This document shows, one piece after another, positions 12,994-23,472 of a stretch of DNA of 64,000 nucleotides. The notes below the pieces were generated by a model. It did not search any database, was not told where the DNA came from, and saw only the letters and a list, made by a program, of their open reading frames with translations. The position numbers were made by a program, and so were the translations under genes. How positions within the stretch are numbered: position 1 is the first letter of the stretch; the number at the start of each line of letters is the position of its first letter. This DNA is from Pezizomycotina sp. ARF18 (Eukaryota; Ascomycota): NCBI GenBank assembly GCA_002224055.1, contig AZLU01000003.1:472252-536251 (forward strand), written 5' to 3'.

Positions 12994-12995
12994 TT
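12901..12995. repeat. TTTA tetranucleotide microsatellite
   Basis: About 95 bases of near-perfect TTTA units with a few substitutions at the left end. Confidence 0.95.
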
Positions 12996-13548
12996 TTTTC
13001 CCCGTGAAGCGTGGTTTTATCCGGGACCACGAGCAGAAGCATCCATTAAAAATACTCTTAAGTAGCGAATAGCTTCAAATGCTTGGCGATGTCCGCGAGC
13101 TTCTCGATCCGAGCACTTAACCAATGCCGAACCTCACCGTACATTATCGTTAGAAACTCCTTATAGAATATCCTCTTCCCGCTAGAAGATGCTCCAGATG
13201 CTTATTTTAGCGAGATTGATTATATCGATGGCATCGTTTTGCCGAGTCCGTTTGATCCGCCGGCAATTTTGCAAATACAATAGATCTTCGATCTGATCAT
13301 GCCCCAGTTCCCAGTTCTCTGCGAAGAGCTCCATTCCAGAAGTACCGCGGATCCCCTAGAGGAAGATCAGTCCGAGCAACGGTCTGGCTACAAAGGCAGC
13401 TCAACTTTCCTCTACGTCTTACAATAGCTCATCTCAATTGGATCCAGCACGAGAAGTAGCACGATCACCACGTCTTATCGCAATCTCAGCAGCGTACAAT
13501 CTCTTCCTTCTAAACCCGCCATTTATTTTATAAACTTACTTCGCGAAT

Positions 13549-14071
13549 ATGAAAGCCCACCCCCAATCACCCTCCTCTTCATCCTCTCCCTCGCAAACGC
13601 GGCCTCCATACTCCCGCAGCACCAACAACCAACAACCCTCCCTTGACGACCCCGGCTTCGACATCTTCGACCTTCCAAAGCCCATAGTCGCCTCCCACTG
13701 CTCCTGCACCGCAAAACCGGCCCGCCCCTGACAGACGAAGGCGCCGTAACACAACAACTTTGTTCCAGCATCAAATCTCCCTTCGAGCTACATTAAACAA
13801 GCACGACGGTACGCTCTACTGCGTTATCCGTCCGCGGTACGGTACGGAAAAGGACTCCATGCTGAAGCAGTGGAGTGGTTTCGTGGATAAGGCGGGAGGA
13901 GTGCAGGGTTGTATGAGTGTTGCAATGGGGATTGCAGGAAGGTTTGGAGGTTGCAGAATCTGTGGAGGGATCCGAGGATGAGGATGAGGATGAGGATGGG
14001 TGGAGTGAGATTGTGGATCCGAGCTGGTGGGAGCTTCCGGGGCCGCCTTTTCTGGGGAGAATTGAGATGTA
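13549..14071 (+). CDS. Hypothetical small protein, Cys-containing core
   Basis: I do not recognise the family. From the ATG at 13549 the protein starts with a Ser/Pro-rich disordered stretch (PSSSSSPSQTRPPYSRSTN), then PGFDIFDLPKPIVASHCSC. A better-ordered core follows: ISLRATLNKHDGTLYCVIRP, then KDSMLKQWSGFVDKAGGVQG, a Cys-rich piece that reads CYECCNGDCRKVWRLQNLWR across a frame change, an acidic Glu/Asp repeat, and the end WWELPGPPFLGRIEM. The strong compositional order and the Trp/Cys-rich core suggest a real gene of about 165 residues with two to three single-base frame changes. No signal peptide or membrane segment is seen. Confidence 0.5.
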
Positions 14072-14095
14072 GGACCGTAGGTTGGGTATATGGGT

Positions 14096-14122
14096 ATCTA
14101 TATATATATATATATATATATA
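14096..14122. repeat. TA dinucleotide microsatellite
   Basis: About twelve TA units, just 3' of the hypothetical gene at 13549. Between here and 14647 nothing coding is seen apart from the presumed upstream region of ATG12. Confidence 0.95.
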
Positions 14123-14647
14123 TTCACACTACTAAGTAACATATGCACTGCGCACATGCAAGAGTTCGAATACCACAGGCTGTTTGTTATATTAGATGTA
14201 AGATATAGATTAGAAATTACACATTGACAGTTTACTCTACTATAGACTTGCCTGTGTTACGCAAATAAAATTACAAAATGTTGAATTTATATATTATCGT
14301 GTCGATAATCGATTTGCTGAAAAAGATAACATCGACTCTTATCGCCGTATCTCCACCTCCGTTATCGTCACTGTCGTTTTCGCAATGCGGCCCGTTGTTT
14401 TGAGCCGCACAAGCAACAAAATGAGGCTCTGCAACCCACTAATAATCAAAAAACCTTCTAGAATAAAAGTTTGAAACGTGATCTTCAAACAACCCCAACT
14501 GTATCACGCAACCCCTCCAAACAACAACAACAAAAACAACAGCTACCCCACGACAAACAGCACCTCTCCGCCTCCACTACAACAACAAACAAGACATCTT
14601 TCCACCATCATCACTCACATTACACCACCGCCAACAACAACACAACA

Positions 14648-15306
14648 ATGTCAACACACCCCCTTCCCCCCCTCCTCCACCCCACCGCGCCTTCTCCTCC
14701 TCCTCATCGCGACCGCACGCAGCAGCGATGACCTCCCGCGCCTTCTCCCACGGCGCCTTCTCGACGCCACAATCACCACCCGTCGGAACTTCGTCGCCGC
14801 AACTAATACCGACGAAACCGGAGCGGATGAAGCAGCGGCAGACATGCCCGTCACGGTTGCCGCGAGCGTTGTACTCACGGCGCTGCCGCCGTCGAGCGTG
14901 GAGGCGCTGGGTAGCCAGTTTAAGGTCGATGAGAGGAAAAGTAAATAAATAAAAATAAAAATAAAATAAAATAATCACTCTTACTTCCCAACCCTTCCCA
15001 CCTAATAAAAATACAATAATTGCAGCCACTAACGTGTCCGCCTACAGTTAACATCCGCTTCCTCGCCGTCGGCTCAACCCTTCCCTAAAGCGTAACCTCT
15101 TCCAGCTCACCGCGTCGAAAGATTCGCGACGGTGGTTTTATTCCTACGAAAGCGACTAAATTTGAAAAGTACGGATTCGCTGTTTGTTTACGTTAACTCT
15201 ACGTTCGCGCCGGCGCTGGATGAGGAGGTGGGGAACCTGTGGAAGTGTTTTAAGGTTAAGGATGAAGCTGGTTGTTAATTATTGTCTGACGCCGGCTTTT
15301 GGGTGA
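14648..15306 (+). CDS. atg12: Atg12, ubiquitin-like autophagy modifier
   Basis: Ubiquitin-like protein conjugated to Atg5; the conjugate drives Atg8 lipidation during autophagosome formation. The start chosen is the ATG at 14648 ([18 protein letters not shown]). A disordered Pro/Thr/Glu-rich N-terminus leads to the fungal signature [19 protein letters not shown]. An intron probably runs from about 14941 (GTAAAT) to CCTACAG just before 15050; joining there gives [14 protein letters not shown]. The ubiquitin-like fold follows as [37 protein letters not shown] and [13 protein letters not shown]. The protein ends [12 protein letters not shown], with the C-terminal Gly needed for conjugation. The conserved core contains at least three single-base frame changes within about 300 bases, against near-consensus residues, which argues for indel errors. 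A 23-base T tract lies shortly after the stop. Confidence 0.92.
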
Positions 15307-16091
15307 TGCGGTGGGTGGAGACGGATTTGGGGAGGGAGATGGATATATGCATTATCGGAGGAACGCCTTTTTTTTTTTTTTTTTTTTTTGGCATGGAGTT
15401 ATCGGTGTATTCATTTTATTCTTTTTGTTCTGGCTTTAGCATGCGAAAATGGATTTAGATCATCATCATATATTACGAAGTACTGTATCCAAATGATGTT
15501 TTACGGTTGAAATTATAGAGCTTCTGCTATATCGAGAACTTTTTCACGTAAAAAAAAAAATCTGCGGAGCCGTCACATTAAGAAAGCTTGATTTTCTCGT
15601 ACCGAGATCGTGCCTGAATTTCTTTTTCCGTAACAGCATTCATCTCATCCACCGTATCAAAATGGGGGCGTCTAATTATGAAAGAAGAGGAGAGGAAGAG
15701 GGAGCCAATTCGCAAGATTTGTGTTTCGTAAGAAAACATAGACGGAAAGAAAACAAGCTCTACCTGGTGAAATGTGTATGTTCCCTCTTGACCTAAGGAG
15801 AAAAAAAGGATGAGAAATGAGAAGAGAAACACCGAAAGCGAGGCAAGGCAGGCAAGACGCCATTCGAAATATTACCCAGCGACGATCAAAGAAGGGGGAA
15901 GGCTCGATGAAAAAACGAGAGGAAAAAGGAAGCGGAGAGGAAGTCTAATAGCATAGGTGTTACCAATAAGGGAGAAGCAAAATTTGCCCTGCTAGGGGGG
16001 AAAAGTTTCTGCGTAATCTCCTGACATAAACGTATTTATAAGAAAAAAAAAAAAAAAAAAAAAAAAAAGGCAATCTCGTCACAAAAAGCTT
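15307..16091. other. Intergenic between convergent ATG12 and LSB5
   Basis: Convergent 3' flanks. It contains T and A homopolymers (15367-15389 and 16043-16068) and no protein-like reading beyond short low-complexity frames. Confidence 0.5.
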
Positions 16092-17592
16092 CTACCACCG
16101 CGAGCTACTATGCTCAGCAGCCGGCGTCTTGAGCGCGTGGCTATCGCCGAACGGATTATCCGGATCCTCCGGTTCGTCTTCGCTCACGGACTCCAGCTCG
16201 TCCTCACTGGCCGTATCCCTCAGCGTCCTCGCGGCTCCATCCTCTTGCCCCTCGCACTACCCGCACCCGCACCCGTCGGCGGCGGTGGCGCCCTCCTCCT
16301 CTCCGGCGGCGGGCTCTTCGACGCTTCGGGCCGACCTTCAACTTCCCAACCTATTCAACGTCTCCTCAAGATCCGAATCCGAGTCCTCCTCGATGGCTTG
16401 TCCAGCGCCTCGAACAGCGTAAGCGCGTCCACGAGCCCTCGTTTGCGTGGATCAGGCCCGCCGAGCCACTGCTCCGACTCGACGAACTGGATGTACCGCA
16501 GTATCTGCCGCCGTAATGCTTTACATTCTCAAAGTGCCGCATCGCTTCGGGGTTTTCACCCACGCGCTCCTTTTCGCGGTTGATAAGCTTGAGGGCGTTC
16601 TTGAGGTTCGTCGCGGCGACGGAGGCGGAGGCGATGTTCTGTATCATCTGCGGTTTTTCCTTTTCGAGGTTGAACGCGGTCTGCTTGTTCCCCCGCTTGT
16701 TTTCCTTCTTTTGGTTTTTGAAGATTGAGAGGTCATCGTAGGCGACGAGGATTACGGGAGTGCGACGATGCCGACGCTGCGTCTAGTCTCTGAAAATCGC
16801 CTGTCGCCGGAAGTGTGGGATGTCGGAGACGAAGGCCCGCTTTCGCGGTCCGGGTAGGTGGGCGGGGTTGCGGCCGCGCGCGGGGCCTCGAGGGTAGCTG
16901 CCGGTAGAGCGCCGCGACGGCGGACATGCCCGGTTCCTCCTTGTACGTGACGGACCACTGGCCGAAGATGACCTGGCACTTTTTCCTGACGTCAGGGTCC
17001 GTAACGCTGTCGCTGCCGAGGATCCGGAGGCGTTCGAGAAGGGCTTCGTCGGCGAAAGATCGTTGGAAGCGCTTTCCCGCGTTCTGGACGAGGGCGTCTA
17101 GGATCTAAAGGGGTAGAAAAAAGGCGGGGGAGGGGGAAGTGGGTGATTGTTCAGCAAGTGTTTCCCCGAAATAAAAATGAAATATGGAACATACGTGAGC
17201 GCTCTCAACTGTCGGTGCAAATTACCGTATTTTCTGCTCGTTTTAAATCCCTCGGTTAGCAGCATTTTCGCTTCGCTTTCCGCCGAACAAACCACAGCTT
17301 TAAGCAATAGGGAAAGAAAGGCTCACAATTTCTTCCTAATGGCTCTGCTCGCTTCCTGCGGTCCAGAGTCTTGTAACCGGATAACCTCGATTAGTTCTGG
17401 GATCCCGAGAGGTCGTTCTCTTCGTAGTTCTCCATCGTGAGCTGGTCGATCTGCACGGTGATCGCCGTGTACGGTTTTTCTGCAGGGGGCGGGAGAACAA
17501 GCAGTTAGCACTGGTACGGCTCTTCGGCTTCTCTGAACTGCGGGTAAATGTCTCTGCGATCGTGAAAAGTGAGAGACTTACGAGCTGAACAT
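16092..17592 (-). CDS. lsb5: Lsb5-like VHS-domain protein (endocytosis/actin)
   Basis: GGA-like adaptor with VHS and GAT regions that links ubiquitin/Arf signals to actin at the plasma membrane in yeast. The start is MFSS at 17590-17592, interrupted almost at once by an intron (GTAAGT...CTGCAG). The VHS domain reads PYTAITVQIDQLTMENYEEN, DLSGIPELIEVIRLQDSG, EASRAIRKKLKYGNLHRQLR (intron 17234-17326 inside, perfect phase), then ILDALVQNAGKRFQRSFADE and CQVIFGQWSVTYKEEPGMS. The GAT-like helix is ASVAATNLKNALKLINREKE. The tail is Ser/Pro/Arg-rich and ends EDPDNPFGDSHALKTPAAEH, whose NPF tripeptide is a typical EH-domain ligand. A 36-base T tract sits 46 bases upstream of the start. Several single-base frame changes are present. 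Confidence 0.85.
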
Positions 17593-17636
17593 GGCTGCTG
17601 CGATATTCTACTTGGGATATTTGAGAGGTTGAGATT

Positions 17637-17673
<37 letters not shown>

Positions 17674-18326
17674 CCCGAAGATCAAGATCCGTTTCCTGTC
17701 AAGAGATTACGAGAGCTAGAAAAAGCAAGAGGGCAGAGAAGGTAAGAAGGATGAAGCTATTAAGTAGTGATTATAATAAGTAGTCTTGAATTTTGACTTT
17801 GACCTCTCCCGGATCTAAAGCTTTCAAAGCCTTTGCTGGAGGTTAATAAAAAGGATGGATCACGAACTTGGAAAAAGATGCCTGATCAGCCCCACCTTTT
17901 GAAAGAAAATTGGGTGGTGTCTTTATGGTAGGTAAGGTAAGGTCATACGTCGCGACAAAAAAAGGGCTTAGCCATTCTGTAGTAGCCCCCCCCCCCACAT
18001 GCTAGAAGAAAAAAACGGGTTATATGTAGCAAAAAAAATGCCAAGACTACTTAATAAAAAAAGAAGGCTGCAAGGGAAGCTTCCATACGAAAAGCTTGGC
18101 CATTGAATTTGTATGTGCAGCTTAATTAAAGGCAAACACCAAACGTGACGTCCTCATACAAATTATCACTACTGCCAGCAGGCATATAATCATCAATCGC
18201 ATACTTCTCATTTCAATCTCATACAAGGAGATTCTATATATCATTCAAACACAATTTACTGTCACATCTATTAACATTTCTTATGGAGATAAAGACAATC
18301 TAAGTTCTACCTCAATTCGAGAAAAA
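17593..18326. other. Divergent promoter region between LSB5 and the acidic gene
   Basis: Shared 5' region of two divergent genes. It contains the 36-base T tract (17638-17673) and a C run (17987-17998). No coding signal is seen. The interval before 18327 is AT-rich with CAAT-like and short A-rich motifs, but I cannot assign specific sites. Confidence 0.5.
17638..17673. repeat. 36-base poly(T) tract at the LSB5 promoter
   Basis: Uninterrupted T run 46 bases upstream of the LSB5 start codon (an A tract in the gene's sense is on the other strand). It is a candidate nucleosome-excluding promoter element, by position. Confidence 0.9.
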
Positions 18327-20961
18327 ATGCCTCGAGCTAGTCTGAAGCGTGCCGAACCGGGTAGTGCGAGTGCCGGCTTCGACGGTTTCAAGGTCACCAA
18401 GCAGCAGCAGGGCCAGCTCAACTTCAATCCGGAGAAGACGACCGTCGAGAAGCTTTCCGAGCCGGTCCCGCTTGCCTCACGACGTTGCAGAAGCTTAAGA
18501 AGTTCAAGTACAAAAGCGAACGAAACGTGGAAACCGTCTCGAAGGATAATGACAGCCAGGGACAAACTTCGGGACCGCAGCAATTGAGAGTCAGGGGTTT
18601 CAGCCTTCCAAGAGGCGTAAGCTTAATGGTAAGTCTTGCTCCACTTGAACTTGTCGTGTTGAATGTTGGATTTGCTGAGTGTTTGCTTCAACGATTCTTC
18701 ACAGACTTGGACCAACGCGCACCGGATTCCAAGCTCCAGAACCTCAATTGCGACAGCGAAGTGGGCGCAGAATCTGCGAAAGGCATCGACAGCCGGCTTA
18801 CGGATCCAAATACCCCCGATGAGCACTACATGGCCGGCGACGAACTCGATCGGAGCCCTGTCTCAGATCCTCGACGATGCTGTTTTGAACGACACCGCGG
18901 CGGCCAATGCCGGGTCACAACTTGCCCGATCAATCTTGACGAGGCAAACACAGGTTTCGGCACTTCGAATCCGCCAACGTTTCTCTGCCAAAGCTACGGG
19001 CGAAATCAGTGGGTATTTCAGCCAGCCGGAGCGTAATGATGGATCAATACGACCTTGCTTAAGAAGCCGGAAATGTTGGCCCAGCACCACCCAGATATCT
19101 CTCTTCCTCCAAGCGATCAGGAGATGGATCATGCGGAATCATCCGTTCAGGGTCCACCAGCGGAAGGTGACGAAGATTACGGGTGGGATGACGATATAAA
19201 TGCGCTCATGACGGCCGGCCCTCTTCCAAGCGCAGCAAGCGATGAGACGGACGAGAAGCACGTTATCAGTGATGGCGACGATGACGGCGAGTATGGTTGG
19301 GGTGATGAGATGGACGACGAGCTGATGAATAGCGCTCCGGAACTCGTTAAGGACAGCCCTGAAACTTTGCAAAGCAACTCTGCCAGCCCGCTTGCTACCA
19401 GGATGGACGTTGATGATGAAGCTGCAGAGAGCGAGGAATACGGCGGGTGGGAGGAAGGAATGTTTGACTCCGACGGGGATGTTTTCTTGCCAGAGAAATC
19501 GGCTATTGCAGCTCCTGCTATCCTCTCCAGGTCCGCAAGGGCAATGACGAACAAGCCTACGGAAATGCCGGCGCAGAAAGCACCTTTCAAGCCGAAGATT
19601 ATTAGAGAAATTGCGAGCGCTGAAGGCCATCTTTACTCTTATAAACCAGTTGACAACAAGTATACCGGAGAAGAGGCCTCTCCAATCATCGAAAATAAGG
19701 GTTTCAGTCTGATGCCGGCATCTGCCTTCGAGAGCAAACAACCCAAATCTTCCAATGCAAAAGGTTTCCAACCTGCGTCGAAAATGGAATTCAACCGCCC
19801 CTTGAATTCTTCAAGATTCGACGCCATCGGAGGAATGCGTAGCATGCAAGCGGCAACCCTCCACCGACTTCTCCGCCTCCAGGCCAACCAGGCGACAGTT
19901 CAAGTTGCTAAAAGTTCAGACGTCATCGACCTTACTCAAGCTCCGCCTAGCCTGGTGTCTCCAATTACTTCCCGCCAAAGCCTCCAACAATGGATCAATA
20001 AGTCCGATCCTACTCTTATTATCTCCCGCCATCTGTTCTGAAGATACCGAAACGACGATACAGACGCGGAACCTATTCAGAGGAGGTCGAAGGAGAATAA
20101 GTTCATCGTCCACGATAACTTCGAAGACGACTTCAGGACGGAAGAAGACGAAGAACCCGCCCAGAAGAAATGGAAGAAGAACAAATCCAACGCCGGGGAT
20201 ACCTACAGCGAAAACTTCGGGGAGAGGAAGAAGTCGCCTTGGGGAGACGACGGGTACAGTCTACCGCCGTATACGAACATGCGCTATATCCCTGATCACA
20301 TCGTAAGCGGTACTTCGACATTATCAGCAAGCCGCCGGCGGAGCATTTGTCGAAGCGCAAGATCGTCAATACCGTCCACCCCCTGAGAAACCTATGGTCC
20401 CGATCAATCCTAAGAGGACGGCCTTCTTCGACCTTGAGAAAGTCGATGCCACGTATCAAAATGAGAGGAACTTGAGCACCCTGACGGGGATCGTTGAGCT
20501 CTACGGTAAAATTTTTAACCCTCATTCCCTGACATGAATACCGGCGCCAGTGCTAATTGGACGAATCATTTCGCCCGGGCATCTAGTCCGCATCCTTGAC
20601 TTTAAAACCGTCGGTAGGGAACATATCATCACTATTTGTAAGTGTTCGCCCCTTCACGAATGTGTTTCCGTTTCCTTCTTGCTTAAAGCTGATGAAGCAC
20701 CTAAGGCGACCTTTGCAAGAAAAGTATGGAGATGAAAGGGTCTTTCCCGGTCGGTAGGGTCCCACCGGAGAGTTGGCGTGGTTAGACGGCGACATGAAGC
20801 CGAACGGGAAGCCGGCTGTAGTCGTAGGGTACCTGAGGACGGTCGACATGGACCCGTTCATCGACATCACGGCCATGAGGGAGCGCACTTGGCCGGAGAT
20901 CGCCGAAGCTAGCCTCATGGCTGGTGAATTTGGCTTTGCTCAAGATTACGGCATGACATGA
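18327..20961 (+). CDS. Unknown nuclear-type protein with acidic aromatic repeats and a SUMO-interacting-type motif
   Basis: I do not recognise the family. It starts MPRASLKRAEPGSASAGF (ATG 18327). An intron at 18629-18704 has perfect GTAAGT and ACAG ends. The middle has three related acidic/aromatic units: DEDYGWDDDINALM (about 19169-19210), EYGWGDEMDDELM (about 19288-19326) and EEYGGWEEGMF (about 19432-19464). DVIDLTQAPPS (about 19920-19952) matches the hydrophobic core plus acidic flank of a SUMO-interacting motif. The C-terminal half is folded and conserved-looking: YFDIISKPPAEHLSKRKIVN, STLTGIVELY, VLIGRIISPGHLVRILDFKT, then AWLDGDMKPNGKPAVVVGYL, TVDMDPFIDITAMRERTWPE and the end GEFGFAQDYGMT. 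Two more introns fit at about 20505-20550 and 20639-20690. Basic and acidic low-complexity plus the SIM suggest a chromatin or genome-maintenance role, as inference only. Several frame changes. Confidence 0.65.
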
Positions 20962-21654
20962 CTTGGGCTTCCTTCTTCTTCTACCGTAGTTGAAAAGCGA
21001 TATAGATCGGGAATTATACCTGACGAATGGGCGTTATATTAAACAGATTAAACATATTACTTTGGGAGAACACGTCTCTTATTTTCTGGTTCTTTGAACT
21101 GTCATTTTTATTCGCATGGTTAGCTCTTTAACTTTTTTTTTTTATATAACGGGAGGAAAGATACCCTTTATCTTTACTTGCATTTAGCTCTAGCTTTAAT
21201 ACCAATAAAAACAAAAATAGCTGCTAGATTTATAAGAGAACAGATACTTCTAATAATAAAGAATCTTTTATCCTTTTTATACCGAGCCTCTGTCTCCATG
21301 ATACGTTTCTTCTGATCACTGGCATGTTGAGGAAAGAAAAATTTGAAGCGCTGATTTTCTCCTCCGCTACGGAAAAAGCAAAAAGCACCCCCACCCACTT
21401 CCACCAGCAAAAAAAGAACCGCCAAGACACTCAATCAAATTTTTATCCGATAACCACCCAAAAAAAAAAAAAAAAAAAAAAAAAAGTTCCATCTAAAAAG
21501 AAAATCTTCAAATCAAAATTTTTTTCGCCGCCAAACACAGACCATCTCTCACGTTCCACCCGTCGACCACCCACCTTGACATCACGCAGGCATTTCGAAC
21601 ACTCCATCGACAACCATTTCAATCCACTCTTCACATTAACACGCCTCTGCCGCG
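20962..21654. other. Intergenic, upstream of TIM17
   Basis: Holds the 3' flank of the preceding gene and the TIM17 promoter side, including a 26-base A tract (21460-21485) about 170 bases before the TIM17 start and a pyrimidine-rich stretch after it. No other gene is seen. Confidence 0.5.
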
Positions 21655-22602
21655 ATGGATCACTCGAGAGATCCCTGCCCGTGGGTTTGCCTGAACGACT
21701 TTGGCGGCGCTTTTTGCATGGGTGTTAGTCCTCCAACCTTCCAGCTCATCAACCGACCCTCCCTCTGAATTAGATATAGATCATACTAACGAGTCTCTTT
21801 GCGTTTAAACAGGCCGTCGGCGGCGCGATATGGCACGGTGTCAAGGGCTTCAGGAACTCGCCTGCTGTAAGCTTCAAACCCAACCCTCCTGGACATACTA
21901 AAATACCGCCTCCTCTGTTCTCCAGGAGGTGGTAGTTCGATTCTGATAAGAGATCTTGTTTAATTGCAGGGTGAGCGAAGAATCGGCGCGCTAACAGCGA
22001 TAAAAGCGCGGGCACCGGTGCTGGGCGGTAATTTCGGCGTCTGGGGAGGTTGTTTTCGACGTTCGACTGCGCTGTGAAAGGTGTGCGGAAGAAAGAGGAT
22101 CCGTATAATGCTAGTCAGTATAATCACGCTTTACCTAGTTCTACCTGCATTAGTGGATGGTGGCAGGACAAGGGATAGACCAGAGCTTGTTGCCCGTCCT
22201 CGGCTTCTTATGATGGGACGAGCATATAAGAGGAAGAGAATGCAAAGCGAAAGAAGAGCAGGCAGTGCACGGTAGTCGTTGTGGTACCTCATGCTAACAC
22301 TTTAATCTTGGGTTTTTCTAGTCATCGCCGGCTTCTTCACAGGCGGAGCCCTCGCCATAAGAGGAGGCTACAAGTCCGCGAGGAATTCCGCGATAACGTG
22401 CGCGATCCTACTGGCGGTCATAGAAGGTGTCGTATAGGGCTGGGGAGGATGATGGCGCCACCGCCACCATCGATGCAGCAGCAGGTATGTTTCTCTATCG
22501 TTTGAAAGCACTTTTATAGAGTTGTCTTGAGATTTTTTCATTCTAATTGATTTAAACACGCAGATGCCGCCGCCTGAGGACATGGGCAAGAGTCTGGCGT
22601 AG
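21655..22602 (+). CDS. tim17: Tim17, mitochondrial inner-membrane import channel subunit
   Basis: Core subunit of the TIM23 presequence translocase. The start is [10 protein letters not shown] (21655), the invariant Tim17 N-terminus, followed by LNDFGGAF. Four introns are clear: 21724-21812, 21867-21969, 22114-22321 and 22485-22563, three of them with CTAAC-like branch sites. Exons encode [97 protein letters not shown] and the tail [12 protein letters not shown]. Four membrane helices with Gly-zipper spacing fit the family. Two single-base deletions are visible: one T missing in the run after FGVWGG (near 22050) and one G missing after IEGV (near 22432). Restoring each residue pattern gives the exact family sequence in this essential protein, so these are almost certainly sequencing errors. 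Confidence 0.96.
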
Positions 22603-23472
22603 ATTCCATGACCTTTACGCTATTTATTTATCGTCACCGGTGCATCTTTCTTCGGACAGCCTTCCTACGATCTTAACGGGTGTCCAACCCAGCACGCAAC
22701 ATCTCACCGAAACTTAAAACATAAACGTATCTCATACACAGCGCATGCAAAAACTACGGATTACACAATGTCGAAGAATATTTTTATTCTCTTTTTGTAC
22801 ATTCGAATCCAAATCTATTATCCCATGGTTTTTCTACAACAGGCAAGGCGTTTGTACAATCCTTTCTTTTTTTCATTTCTCTTGTGCAATATTATTTTTT
22901 TGTCAACTTTTCTCTCTTTTTGTTACGAGGATACATACCACACCTAACTCTACTCTGATCATGTACGAACATCGCATTTTATTTATTTATTTATTTTTTT
23001 AAATTAGAATTTAACGTCGAGGTTATGGATATCGAAGACGAAATAATATAACCCGATGAACAAGTCATTAACAACGATTGAAATCGATTCACGAATAAGC
23101 TCCTCTGAACCCTTGCTATTATAACTTTGTGAACCGCGATTCAATGTTGTAAGCTTGAAGATCAATGATGGTACCTAGTTAGCCAATATTCAGACGACAA
23201 CTTCGAATATGCCTACCAGTTTGGTAGAATATACGAACATTATCCTTGTAAAGATTGATATAGAGTAGTGTATACCTTGCCGATCTAACTAGAGGTGTTG
23301 TCGCTCTCTAATTGGTCCGGATTCGTAGTGTTTTGAACTTCTTTGAGCTCCAGACCACTACCCCACTAAATTTATAAAATGCTCCACCAAAACCTCCCCA
23401 CTAAATCCCCCTCCACATACAAAAAAAGCACGGGACTAGTGCCAAACCCTTCTTAGCAATAAACACCACAAA
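22603..23472. other. Intergenic between TIM17 and the dioxygenase gene
   Basis: AT-rich flank with T-rich stretches and no recognisable gene. The last ~100 bases are C/A-rich and form the presumed core promoter of the dioxygenase gene. Confidence 0.5.

Larger units (their letters stand above)
10516..13548. other. Gene-free stretch rich in simple repeats
   Basis: Upstream of DBF4 lies a 29-base A tract (10878-10906). Further on are an AAT/GT microsatellite, a 22-base T tract (about 11556-11577), a CTT repeat (12001-12044) and a TTTA repeat (12901-12995). A plus-strand reading at 12613-13065 runs into the TTTA repeat and has no recognisable domain. I see no supportable gene. Confidence 0.5.

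Noticed and set aside
12613-13065. Plus-strand frame of 150 codons
   Set aside because: The last third is the TTTA microsatellite, and the first part has no family-like sequence.
14150-14200. GTTCGAATACC word resembling a tRNA B box
   Set aside because: No acceptor, D-arm or anticodon-arm pairing could be found around it. No tRNA or rRNA gene was recognised anywhere in the window.
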